A DNA stretch of 64,000 bases from Ananas comosus (Eukaryota; Streptophyta; Magnoliopsida; Poales; Bromeliaceae). The notes beneath the pieces are model-generated. The model saw nothing but the letters and a program-made list of their open reading frames with translations, had not been told where the DNA came from and searched no databases. Position 1 is the first letter of the stretch. Each line of letters starts with the position of its first letter. The stretch is taken from contig NC_033641.1 in the NCBI RefSeq assembly GCF_001540865.1, forward strand, positions 6,414,966 to 6,478,965, written 5' to 3'. This document shows positions 12,701 through 22,931 of this stretch, piece after piece. A program made the position numbers and the translations under genes.

Positions 12701-12992
12701 GATCTCTCCCCGCAGGGACAGATTCCCGAGAGCAGGTTTTTCGGGACTTAGCCATATTTTCCCCTTTCTCACTTTTCACGCGTACGGGGACAGGTCTCCC
12801 CGACCAGGGACCGGTCCCCGAGAGCTGAAATTTGCAGTTTGCAGAATTATGACTCTTTAGCTCTCGAAGATCCCTTTAAACGCACTTTTACTCACTTTAA
12901 CACCTTCGGACTTTCCGAAGGGTACCAACCTCGCACTTTGATCAATTTGACTAAAGTTCGATATTTATTTACCGAAGTTTTGGTATATTACA
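9736..12992 (-). repeat. Gypsy C 3' LTR (left copy)
   Basis: On the minus strand it starts TGTAATATACCAAAACTTCGG and ends GGGGCGCGACA. It is homologous over its full length to 27524-30806. The part from about 11100 to 12992 is nearly identical to its partner, while 9736-11100 differs by many indels that lie in the partner's error-rich stretch. It contains an ACCGGT-rich block (12590-12820) and a CT-rich block (12340-12480). Low-complexity AT-rich sequence with many GCAT/TTAGCAT-like words fills 11390-11740. ORFs inside it are chance. Confidence 0.85.
12590..12820. repeat. GGGACCGGTCCC palindrome cluster in the C 3' LTR
   Basis: Five ACCGGT cores within about 230 bp (near 12592, 12612, 12664, 12683, 12810), most in the context GGGACCGGTCYC. 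Variants GGGACCGATC and GGGACAGGTC also occur. The matching block in the other C LTR (30400-30630) has six cores, and the D LTR (57899-58195) has eight. GGGACCGGTCCC is a perfect 12-bp palindrome. The role is unknown; regulatory or structural roles are guesses. Confidence 0.8.
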
Positions 12993-13106
12993 TTCTCCAC
13001 CCCTTAAAAGAATTTCGTCCGCAAAATTCAAACTACGTCTCAATTCAGCTCCTCGAGCAATTGAGGGCACCAATGCACTTTTCCACTTCGGAAGGGTTTC
13101 ACACTC
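12993..13106 (-). promoter_or_regulatory. Polypurine tract and 3' internal end of gypsy C
   Basis: Read on the minus strand, GGACGAAATTCTTTTAAGGG leads into GTGGAGAA and then the LTR start TGTAATATACC, the standard plant gypsy polypurine-tract junction. The remaining roughly 90 bp is non-coding internal sequence, cut by the single N at 13107. Confidence 0.75.
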
Positions 13107-13107
13107 N
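13107..13107. other. Single-N assembly join
   Basis: The interior of element C breaks here. To the right begins the non-complemented reversed block, so this is a contig boundary rather than one ambiguous base. Confidence 0.7.
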
Positions 13108-14795
13108 CCACAAACCTCCCGCCGTGACATCCGTCCCTCGCCGCCTCCGCGCGCCTCCGTCTCTAGCGGGTTCGAGCCGAGCGAGCTCCCCTTCCACAAA
13201 CCTCCCGCCGTGTCGTACCTGCCGCCCCTTACCGCCGCTGCCGCGGCCTCCAGCTCCCCTTCCACCGCGCGGGCTGACACCCGCCGCCGCTACGCGCCTC
13301 CGCGACGCTCGAGTTCGAGCCGGGCGTGGCCCAGAACCGCCCGCGTCTCTCGTCTTCGCCGCCGGCCCCTGGAGCCCCCGCCGCCGCTGGCCGCTCTTGC
13401 TGTGGCCTCTACCTAGAGCCGGTTCCCTTCTACCAACGCATCCAAATCCACGGAAGGGCTCGAGCCGCCGACTCCTTCCACCTTCCTTTTCACCCCTTCC
13501 ACCACCTCTTCTACGACTCCTCCCAAAAGACCGCCGGCCTTGTCGGACGGCCGCCGGCCCCGTGCGCGTGCTCCACCCGTCCCCTCTCGATTCTGTCGTT
13601 CCTCCCGTTCCAATCGACCCCTACCTAATCCCAATCCCAAAGGAAACACTTTGGGATCGTGGATGTATATATGTATCCACATTTATCGTTCTTCCAGGAG
13701 GGTCTCAAAGGAAACACTCAGGGACGGTGCCGCACGCAAAGTGCGTATGCATGGAGGTACAAACTTAAGTGCGTTAAGCTATGTATTTTATAATCCAGTA
13801 GCGCTAAATTGGCAAAACGGTTAAACTGGAGAGTCGCTTCTAGAACACTAAGGGTTTCTAGGCAGGTAGCCTAAAGGCTAGCCTAGCGCGGTTGCGCAAG
13901 TCGTGCCGACTCCGTAGATTAGATCGTAGAAAGAACAGGCTAAACCAGAGGCTAAGCGCTGCCTTGGTTGTGAGAAACGAAGGTGGTTATTGATGTATAT
14001 AAATATATACATTTTGGTTAGTTTGGGGAAAAAGAGCTACTGGCACGTAGTCTTGAGTTAAGGCAGTCACGGTAACCCGGGTCTTGTCAGCTCAGCAAGC
14101 TTTGCTCGATAACCTAGCGATACTCGCCTCAGGCTATGCATGGCTTTCGGTTGAGATAAGGAATCAAAGAAGCTTTTTGGCCCAATGATAAGTGAAATTC
14201 ACTTTTGATTATTAGCGCATTGAAGAGGCAAGATTGAGTAAAAGAGGACTTTGAACTGCTCACGAATACATTAATTTAATGTGTATATTTGTAGCAGTTG
14301 TCTCTCAAATCAACGTGACATTTTTAGAGTCAGGAATGTAATAGGGGGGAAATTTTCTTCAAAGCAGGAGCTTTGAACTGGTACATGGGTCGCATTAGCT
14401 TAAGCCTATAATGAAGGTGGTAACACCATAGTGGGAACTCATAACCAGTTAATGTATAGGTACTTAAACCTGTCTAGTTAGAGGCTTATTCCCTTCTTAT
14501 CCTGATGCCAAGGTAAGCCTGTTCTACTCCCTTTTGAATGTCTAAGCTTTAGGTACCTGGTTGTTGAGTGACCCTAGCTGTGGTAAGATGTTGGACACCT
14601 GTTTTTGTCAGGGCGCTGGTTCTAATAGGCTAGGGTTTAACGGTTAAAACTCTATTAATTAGTTGTAAGTCTTTAAGATCCAGGTAAGATGGAACCAGGC
14701 GTATCGGCATTGGTTGAACTGATGCAGCGTTCAAGTGCATCTTTTCAGTGCTTTGTTAGTGAAATTAGACCTCAGATAAATGCATCTGACTTTGT
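13108..14795. other. Mirror block: literal reverse, not complement, of 19895-21598
   Basis: Written backwards without complementing, this block matches 21598 down to 19895. I compared it line by line. 13840-14795 matches exactly, base for base (position p pairs with 34690 minus p), including the polypurine tract, the LTR start and about 450 bp of internal region. 13108-13840 matches at roughly 95 percent with a few 2-3-base indels. The match ends at 14795/14796 and starts at the N at 13107. The next base, 14796, continues the LTR at the equivalent of 21600, so the block looks reversed in place. DNA synthesis cannot copy with parallel polarity; a data-processing error is the likely cause. ORFs here mean nothing. 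Confidence 0.95.
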
Positions 14796-16093
14796 CCGGC
14801 GACCTCCGGCGTGCATCCCCGGACGTCCCAGTAGCCGCCGCCCGCCGCTCTTCCACTCTACGGCCGTCCAGAGCTGGTGCGGGCCGAGGCCAAGCCACCT
14901 CGGCCACCGCACGATGCCGCCGCCCACGGAGGGGCGCATCATGATCCCCTCGGCCTCCAACGACGGATCGACGTCGCCCCGACCTCCTCCGACCACCGCC
15001 GCGCCGCCGAGAACCCATGAACCCGAGAGCAAGTCGAGGAATTGATCTCCTCCGCCGCGCCACTGGCCGCCTCCCGCCGCCGGCAAGCAGGTTCCCGGGA
15101 CCCCTTGGACCAGCCGCTCCCATCTCCGGCTGAAACGCTCGCCGTTCGGCCGCCGGCGGCCAACCCTAGCTCCCTGCTCTCCGGTAAGGCTGTTTTTGTG
15201 TTACAGCTTACTGTTTGAGGTTTCTGGTCGCCATTCCGGCAATCCAAAGGCACCCCGATGACAGTGGAAGTGAGCACGATCATCGTTACTCCGTGCCAAG
15301 CATCGTGCTCACCTCCGTCGGGGTCAACGGTTCCCCGGTTTGCGTGTTAGATGCGATTTAGGCTTTGTGCGCGCTGTTTCACCGATGTTTGCGTCGCTCG
15401 TGCGCCCTCCACAGTGTTCGGCAGTGCTCCGAAAGGTGAGCACGGCCTCCGGCACGCTGAGACCTGTCAGCAGGTATCTCAGCTTCACTGATTCATTTCT
15501 GGTTTGTGCAGACGGACCATAAAAGCGCCGAAATCGTATGAAATAATGCGATTTCGGGTAATTGGGAAGGCTTTTATGTATTTTGGGTTGTTGCGGCTGC
15601 TGTTGGCAGCATGGGTGAGTAGTGGGTAACCTTTGGACTGATTGTCCAAAGCCCCAAGCCCTTACGGAGACCGTAAAGTGATTTTAGCAAGTCATGTTAG
15701 TGGGTTTCGGTTCGGAATTCTTCCGACGGTACTTGGTGATTATTTGCGTCGTCACTGAGCCTTGTTGGCTGGTCACCCGCGTCGTTTCGAGGGTTCGGAA
15801 ACGACGGGTGAGCGACGGTGGAGTTCCGGTGCGGTTTTCGGGACTTCCGGCTTGTTCGGTAATCAGTTTTAGGAAACCAGTTCTCGTGGTTCTGATGAGT
15901 GGGGATTGTGTGTTAGCAAGTCATGTTAGTGGGTTAGATTCTAACTCGTTGGACCTTTCGTAGGTTCGATTGTTCCGTCTTCACAGTCGAGAGATCTTCA
16001 TCAGACACGTACAGGTGGGTACTTCGATCCGACGTCGGTACAGTGGTGTACGCTCGGTGATGGTTTCTTACCTTTGTTCTCTCGTTATTTTCT

Positions 16094-16130
<37 letters not shown>

Positions 16131-17915
16131 TGATATATAGTGTTGAGCCTAGCACCATGTTGTTTCAGTTATGCTCTACTCGGTTATTTTCGTTATATCT
16201 AGTATCATGAGTAGGAGTAGAGTAGTTATTCCATGTTTCTTTGTTACTCAATTTAGCTGTTCTGCATATCCGGTATCATGTATAGAGTAGAGCATCTTCG
16301 TGACTTTCAATGTTTGATGACTGTTGAGGTCGGTATACCCTGAGGGGTGAGATTGTCGGTTAATGGACGACGGATGATTATAGTTTTCACAGATCCGTCA
16401 TTTTGACCCTTTGTGACCTAGTCTGTCAGTTCTGGATTCTTGTCGTTTAATGACCCACGAGGTCGGTGTACCCTGAGGGGTAGGATTGTCAGCTAGTGGC
16501 TAACGGCAGTTCCAGATTATAGTGATACATTCCTGTGACTTATTGGTTGATTCTTGCATATATACTTTAGTTGATCCATCGAGCAGCTTTTCCATACTTT
16601 TGAGAGGATGTTGAGTCGATTTGTTGTGCATATATCCTAGTTGACCTGAGTGGTCAGTCCTTGTGTTTCATTGAGTAGTACTAGCAAATGTTTGAGAGGA
16701 TGTCGATGTTGTCCCATCCTAGTTGACCTAAGTGGTCGGTTCTTGTGCTTCCTTACAGTTGGATGACCTTTTGGCGGTCAGTGGTGATTGTCGGCTGATT
16801 GCCGACGGTTGGCTATTGATCATATCCGTATTGATCGCCACAGCTCGAGTGCATTTCACGTACACCAGCGGGTTGATCCCCCGCAGGAGGGTGTTCTTTT
16901 CTGGAAAAGTGGTCGTACATCCGACCCGTGAGCCCAGCGGTGTTCTCTTTGTGCTAGCTAGGGTTACATGCCAGGTGTGAGCAGGTAGTGGCTTTTGCCT
17001 GAGGTCCTTAGACCGATAGGGCGGTTTAGATTGGGTACTTTTGGACTTCTCGTCCGGTTGACGCATATAGCTATAGTAGCGGTTGTTGCATATATACTTC
17101 TAGTTCTTTCTTTACAGTTGTCTTGCTACTATAGTTTTGATATCCTTGTATGCTTGCAGTTGTACATTACAGTAGCGGTAGTTGTGCTTTCATATATATA
17201 TCTCATTTGTTCATTATCGTTGCTACTGTATTTTACTTACCCATACTGTTGTTTATCTCTTCCTTATCCGGTGAGTACTCCTCGCCTTCTTCGGCTTGCG
17301 GTACCCACTGGGAGGGGAGACATGTTTACATGTTCTCACCTCCCCTACTATTTTTCAAGTATCGCGGGCGGTGAGGTTGAGACGAGACGTGAGACATGTG
17401 GATAGCTGTCGTTAGAGCCTCCGACCCGGTTTGTACTATTTAGTTATTACCCTATTATTTCTGGTGATATATAGCATAGTCGGTCTATATGGTTCAGTAT
17501 TTCATTATGTTAAAATATTCAAGGATTTCTGAATTTTCGTAAATAGAAGATTTTCTACCCCTCGTGGTAGCGTTTTTAAAAGATAAAAGTATCCGTGTAG
17601 GGAACAGTTTTCAAAAGATTTTCTGTGGAATTATGTTTAAACATTGAATGTAAATCTGTGATGTGAATGGTGAATGTATGAATGTATAGTTATCTTTATA
17701 TTCATTTAGTTGTGGTTGTATCCTGTTTGTACTTTTGTACTTGTGCGACGCCGTGCAAATATAGGGGAGACTCTGTCCGTGTGAACAGTGGATTTTCTGT
17801 ATTTGTGGCGGATCTGGAATTCCCTGGGGTTAGGTTTTCAAAAAAAAAAAAAAAAAAAAAAATTTAGACGCTTTCGCAATGCTTTGAAATCAAAAAGGAA
17901 CTCCGGGGCGTGACA
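14796..17915 (+). repeat. Element B left LTR, 3' two-thirds
   Basis: Direct homolog of 21600-24838. The first part (14796-15180) is very GC- and CpG-rich. It then holds unique sequence, an (AT)n run at 16099-16128, and the tail from about 17640 that is shared with 8187-8428. It ends with GGGGCGTGACA. Differences from the 3' LTR are few up to 16080; the many indels after that belong to the other copy. ORFs on both strands of the GC-rich part are composition artefacts. Confidence 0.85.
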
Positions 17916-17923
17916 GATTAAAG

Positions 17924-17936
17924 TGGTATCAGAGCC
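17924..17936 (+). promoter_or_regulatory. Primer-binding site of element B (initiator tRNA-Met)
   Basis: TGGTATCAGAGCC, 8 bp after the LTR end, is complementary to the 3' end of plant initiator tRNA-Met. It fixes the LTR edge at 17915 and the plus orientation. Confidence 0.9.
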
Positions 17937-20333
17937 AAGTTACAACCACAACACCATTCACAGGTTGTTTTGAAAAATAAATGAAACTTAACCATTGGTT
18001 AGGTTGACCCATAGGAAGACCTACGGTGTATAGGCATGTGAGTGCGGGGTTTGGGCTTGTGTCCCGGTGTGCATTCGAGTTTGGTAAACTCGAAGCGCAT
18101 GGTGTTTCTGTATGTGTTACGGTTCGCACAAACTGGTGTCTAAGTCGAGAGTAGTGGCAGTGTACTTCTTCGGACATCGAGTGGTAGGGCGACGTCCCCC
18201 ATGTGTTGCCACTCCTGTCAAGTGGGGCCTTGAAGGGCCAAGTGAGATTTTCGGGCCTAGGCGAGTGTCATAATTGCGGACGCCCAGGCCACTCTCTCTA
18301 CTTAGGACACGAGAGCTGTTGCGAGTGTCCCTACAGAGACGGCACTGTGATCAGTTACGATCGTGACTTTAGTCGGGCTACTAGGGCGTAGCCCAGGGTT
18401 TGGATAGCGGTCGTTTCGGCGACTGCATTGTTAGTGTTGCTTCCGCAGATCTTTGGGTGGGGTTGTGATGCCTACCTATCCTCCTTGATTGCTGATTGGA
18501 ATCAGCGGTTCGGGTCTTTTGACCTTTACCTCGTTCATTCTTCCTACTAGAGTCGGAATGACACAATTTTGGTGTCAAGTTTTCATTGATGCATACATCG
18601 TATGCGATTATTCTAACACCTAAATTGGTGTGTTGTGGGTTAATTTGTGGTTGGTGATAGGTTTCGTCTTGATTCGAGAGACTCCAGGTTATTGTCGGAA
18701 TTCTCGGAGCTTTGATTATAGCTCGGTTGAGGTGCGAAAATCGGTTAGAGAAACCGTTTTCTAAAGCCTCAATTAGTACGGTGCGCGGCTTAGTGTCGCT
18801 AGCAGCTTTCGGATGTTGAAAGTTATAAGACTCCCTGTGAGTCGGTTCACAGTCGTTCTGATTTCGAATGTCGACTTATAAAGTCGATGTAATGGTTGTG
18901 AACTCTTGGTTCAGTGAAGAGGTATCAGGTGGCTTGATACTTCGATGTGTCGCGCTTCCAACTTGTTGTTGGTAGTGAATCTTGGATATTTCGCTCTCTT
19001 TTGATAAGAACATTGGCTGCAGACAATATACTGTCGAAAGTTAAAATGAAATACTCATTTTCCGTGTGGAACTTTTGGGTTGGGTCAGTATTCGCTCTAG
19101 CTTGTCTTAGGAGAAAGCTTAAGTGATGATCATCTTTGATCATGTAGCGAGCCTTGGATTATTCCCTGGCAGGTTTTGTGCAGTTGACTTATCGTCACTG
19201 CTGATGGTTCTGACGTTGGTTCGAGTCTGGGTGCTTGTTAGCTCTTTAGTTGTACCTGTTACAACTAAAAGGTTTGTTTGGTTAGTAGTCTCGATCTGTT
19301 TGCCAGGAGGTTCTGAAGCACAGTGTTGAGTGACTTGAGCCTGGTTGTTGGCTTTGATTGTCACCATATGTGATAGCGTATAAGGTTTGCGGCTTGGCTT
19401 ATTGTGCAAACCTAGAAATGGTATGCTTGTCCAGTCAAATTGGTGACAGGTGCGCCTGGGTCTCAATGAGACATGCATTTGGTGTTGCTCAGAACATCAA
19501 TCGCTAGGGTCCCTGGTAGGACAGCAGCGACAGGGTCTCGTGGAGACAAATATTGAGCATCGTCGACGGTTCAACCTGTGTATCAAGTGATGGACTTGCA
19601 AAGAGCATTTGGTGGTCTGTTGGTACCGCATTAAGTTTGAGGAGACAAAATTGTCTAGCTCAATTGGTATTGTCAGTTGGACCTTTTGGCCAGGTGGAAA
19701 GTAAGGTCTTGGAACTAGGACTATAGATTGTCGCAGGTGACTTTCCGTTGATGAGATTTTGGCAATTTGTGTGGTTATCTGGTGGGAGATTGTGGTCTCC
19801 ATAGTGAGTGTTATTGTCTTGGTTGTCGGAACAACGTTTCGTATTTGCTCATGGTGAGCAGGTTTACGTTGTTGAATAGTCGGAGTTTTTTTTTTGTTTC
19901 AGTCTACGTAAATAGACTCCAGATTAAAGTGATTGTTTCGTGACTTTTCTACGTGAACTTGCGACGTAGTCAAGTTGGTTACGGCTATGCGGACCAAGGT
20001 AGAATGGACCTAGAATTTCTGAATGTTGATTAATTATCTCAAAATTGGCAATTTGGGATCGGATAATCTTGGTCGCGGGACTGTTTTTGTCCACAGGTTG
20101 TAGAATGGTGTCGATCCCAGTGAGTTGTTGGTCCATGGATTTCGAATCTGTAAGTTTTCCCTCATCTTGTCCGAATGGAACCGTAGTCCTATTCTTCCCT
20201 TATTCGGAGATTGATCTGTCCAAATTCATGGATATGTAATTGACCAATACTCAAGGGTGATACCACAATGGTGGAAGTAATATCCGAATTCGATTACGCT
20301 GGGTACATGGTCAAGTTTCGAGGACGAAACTTC
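17937..20333 (+). other. Non-coding internal region of element B
   Basis: About 2.4 kb between the primer site and polypurine tract without any long ORF, and without RT, protease, RNase H or integrase motifs. The only protein-like relic is the knuckle fragment at 18203-18391. The base composition is T- and G-rich on the plus strand. The last roughly 450 bp (from 19895) is the part that reappears reversed at 14340-14795. Confidence 0.7.
18203..18391 (+). pseudogene. Relic of a gag zinc knuckle in element B
   Basis: The translation includes CHNCGRPGHS followed shortly by a Cys pair (GHESCCECP), resembling the C-x2-C-x4-H part of a retroviral CCHC knuckle, as in the intact knuckle of element D ([14 protein letters not shown]). 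The last Cys spacing is not canonical, and the frame is open for only 62 codons. It probably marks descent of B from a gag-coding gypsy element. The reading rests on one short motif. Confidence 0.45.
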
Positions 20334-20350
20334 TTTTAAAGGGGGGATAA
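20314..20350 (+). promoter_or_regulatory. Polypurine tract of element B
   Basis: GTTTCGAGGACGAAAC followed by TTCTTTTAAAGGGGGGATAA immediately precedes the LTR start TGTAAGGACTG at 20351, the canonical plant gypsy junction. Confidence 0.85.
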
Positions 20351-22897
20351 TGTAAGGACTGAGATTTTTACAGTGCAACTAAACTCTCTGTTGACGATGT
20401 TTATATGTGTAATTTAATTACATAAGCACTCGTCAAGTTTCAGGAGAAAATGAGTTAGAACGGAGAAGTTACGCGATTATTAGTTTTCACTTAAAGTGAA
20501 TAGTAACCCAATTTTCCGGAGAAACTAAGGAATAGAGTTGGCTTTCGGTGCGTATCGGACTCCGCTCACAGCGATCCAATAGCTCGTTTCGAACGACTCG
20601 ACTGTTCTGGGCCCAATGGCACTGACGGAATTGAGTTCTGATGCACGGTCATCGAGAAAAAGGGGTTTGATTGGTTTTACATATATAAATATATGTAGTT
20701 ATTGGTGGAAGCAAAGAGTGTTGGTTCCGTCGCGAATCGGAGACCAAATCGGACAAGAAAGATGCTAGATTCGATGCCTCAGCCGTGCTGAACGCGTTGG
20801 CGCGATCCGATCGGAAATCCGATGGACGGATCTTTGGGAATCACAAGATCTTCGCTGAGAGGTCTTGGCAAAACGGTTAAATCGCGATGACCTAATATTA
20901 TGTATTGAATTGCGTGAATTCGAACATAGAGGTACGTATGCGTGAAACGCACGCGCTGGCAAGGACTCGGCTAAAAATATAAAGCTCTGGGAGGACCTTC
21001 TTGCTATTTACACCTATGTATATATGTAGGTGCTAGGGTTTCACAAAGGAAACCCTAACCCTAATCCATCCCCAGCTAACCTTGCCCTCCTTGCCGTCTC
21101 AACTCTCCCCTGCCCACCTCGTGCGCGTGCCCCGGCCGCCGGCAGGTTGTTCCGGCCGCCGGAAAACCCTCCTCAGCATCTCCTCCACCACCTTCCCCAC
21201 TTTTCTTTCCACCCTCCTCAGCCGCCGAGCTCGGGAAGGCACCTAAACCTATGCAACCATCTTCCCTTGGCCGAGATCCATCTCCGGTGTCGTTCCCGCC
21301 GGTCGCCGCCGCCCCCGAGGTCGCCGGCCGCCGCTTCTGCTTTCTGCGCCCGCCCAGACCCGGTGTGGGCCGAGCTTGAGCCCGCAACGCCTCCGCGCGT
21401 CGCCGCCGCCCACCGTCGGGCACGCCACCTTCCCCTCGACCTCCGGCACCGTCGCCGCCATTCCCCGCCGTCCATGCTGGCTGTGGTGCCACCTGGACTC
21501 GCTGCAGCCGCCCAGACTCGGAGCGAGCAGAGCTTGGGCGATCTCTGCCTCCGCGCGCCTCCGCCGCTCCCTGCCGACAGTGCCGCCCTCCAGACACCTC
21601 CGGCGACCTCCGGCGTGCATCCCCGGACGTCCCCGTAGCCGCCGGCCGCCGCTCTTCCACTCTGCTGCCGCCCAGAGCTGGTGCGGGCCGAGGCCGAGCC
21701 ACCTCAGCCACCGCACGACGCCGCCGCCCATGGAGGGGCGCATCATGATCCCCTCGGCCTCCGACGACGGATCGACGTCGCCCCGACCTCCTCCGGTCGC
21801 CGCCGCGCCGCCGGGAACCCATGAACCCGAGAGCAAGTCGAGGAATTGATCTGCTCCGCCGCGCTACTGGCCGCCTCCCGCCGCCGGCCAGCAGGTTCCC
21901 CGGACCCCTTGGACCAACCGCTCCCATCTCCGGCCGAAACGCTCGCCGTCCGGCCGCCGGCGGCCAACCTTAGCTCCCTGCACTCCCGTAAGGCTGTTTT
22001 GTGTTACAGCTTACTGTTTGAGGTTTCTGGTCGCCTTTCCAGCAATCCGAAGGCACCCCGATGACAGTGGAAGTGAGCACGATCCACGTTACTCCGTGCC
22101 AAGCATCGTGCTCACCTCCGTCGGGGTCAACGGTTCCCCGGTTTGCGTGTTAGATGCGATTTAGGCGTTGTGCGCGCTGTTTCACCGATGTTTGCGTCGC
22201 TCGTGCGCCCTCCACAGTGGTCGGCTGTGCTCCGAAAGGTGAGCACGGCCTCCCGCACGCTGAGACCTGTCAGCAGGTGTCTCAGCTTCGCTGATTCATT
22301 TCTGGTTTGTGCAGACGGACCATAAAAGCGCCGAAATCGCATGAAATAATGCGATTTCGGGTAATTGGGAGGGCTTTTATGTATTTTGGGTTGTTTCGGC
22401 AGCTGTTGGCAGCATGGGTGAGTAGTGGGTAACCTTTGGACTGATTGTCCAAGGCCCCAAGCCCTTACGGAGACCGTAAAATGATTTCTGATGCGTTTCT
22501 CGGCGAAATCCGCCGACGGAACGCGAGTTTCGGTTCGGAATTCTTCCGACGGTACTTGGTGATTATTTGCGTCATCACTGAGCCTTGTTGGCTGGTCACC
22601 CGCGTCGTTTCGAGGGTTCGAAAACGACGGGTGAGCGACAGTGGAGTTCCGGTGCGGTTTTCGGGACTTCCGGCTTGTTCGGTAATCAGTTTTGAGAAAC
22701 CGATTCTCGTGGTTCTGGTGAGTGGGGATTGTGTGTTAGCAAGTCATGTTAGTGGGTTAGATTCTAACCCGTTGGACCTTTCGTAGGTTCGATTGTTCCG
22801 TCTTCACAGTCGAGAGATCTTCGTCAGACACATACAGGTGGGTACTTCGATCCGACGTCGGTACAGTGGTGCACGCTCGGTGATGGTTTCTTACCTT

Positions 22898-22931
<34 letters not shown>

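Noticed and set aside
12839..13768. 309-codon plus-strand ORF
   Set aside because: Runs from the C LTR across an N into the mirror block; half of it is reversed text and cannot be a gene.
13108..14795. Ordinary inversion (reverse complement) of the LTR
   Set aside because: Reverse-complement comparison does not match; only the non-complemented reverse does.
17924..17936. tRNA-like sequence
   Set aside because: Short complement to tRNA-Met serving as primer site; no cloverleaf around it.
21076..21927. 283-codon minus-strand ORF and overlapping ORFs on both strands
   Set aside because: Lies in the GC-rich part of LTR B; Arg/Gly/Pro low complexity, open in several frames at once, no domain.
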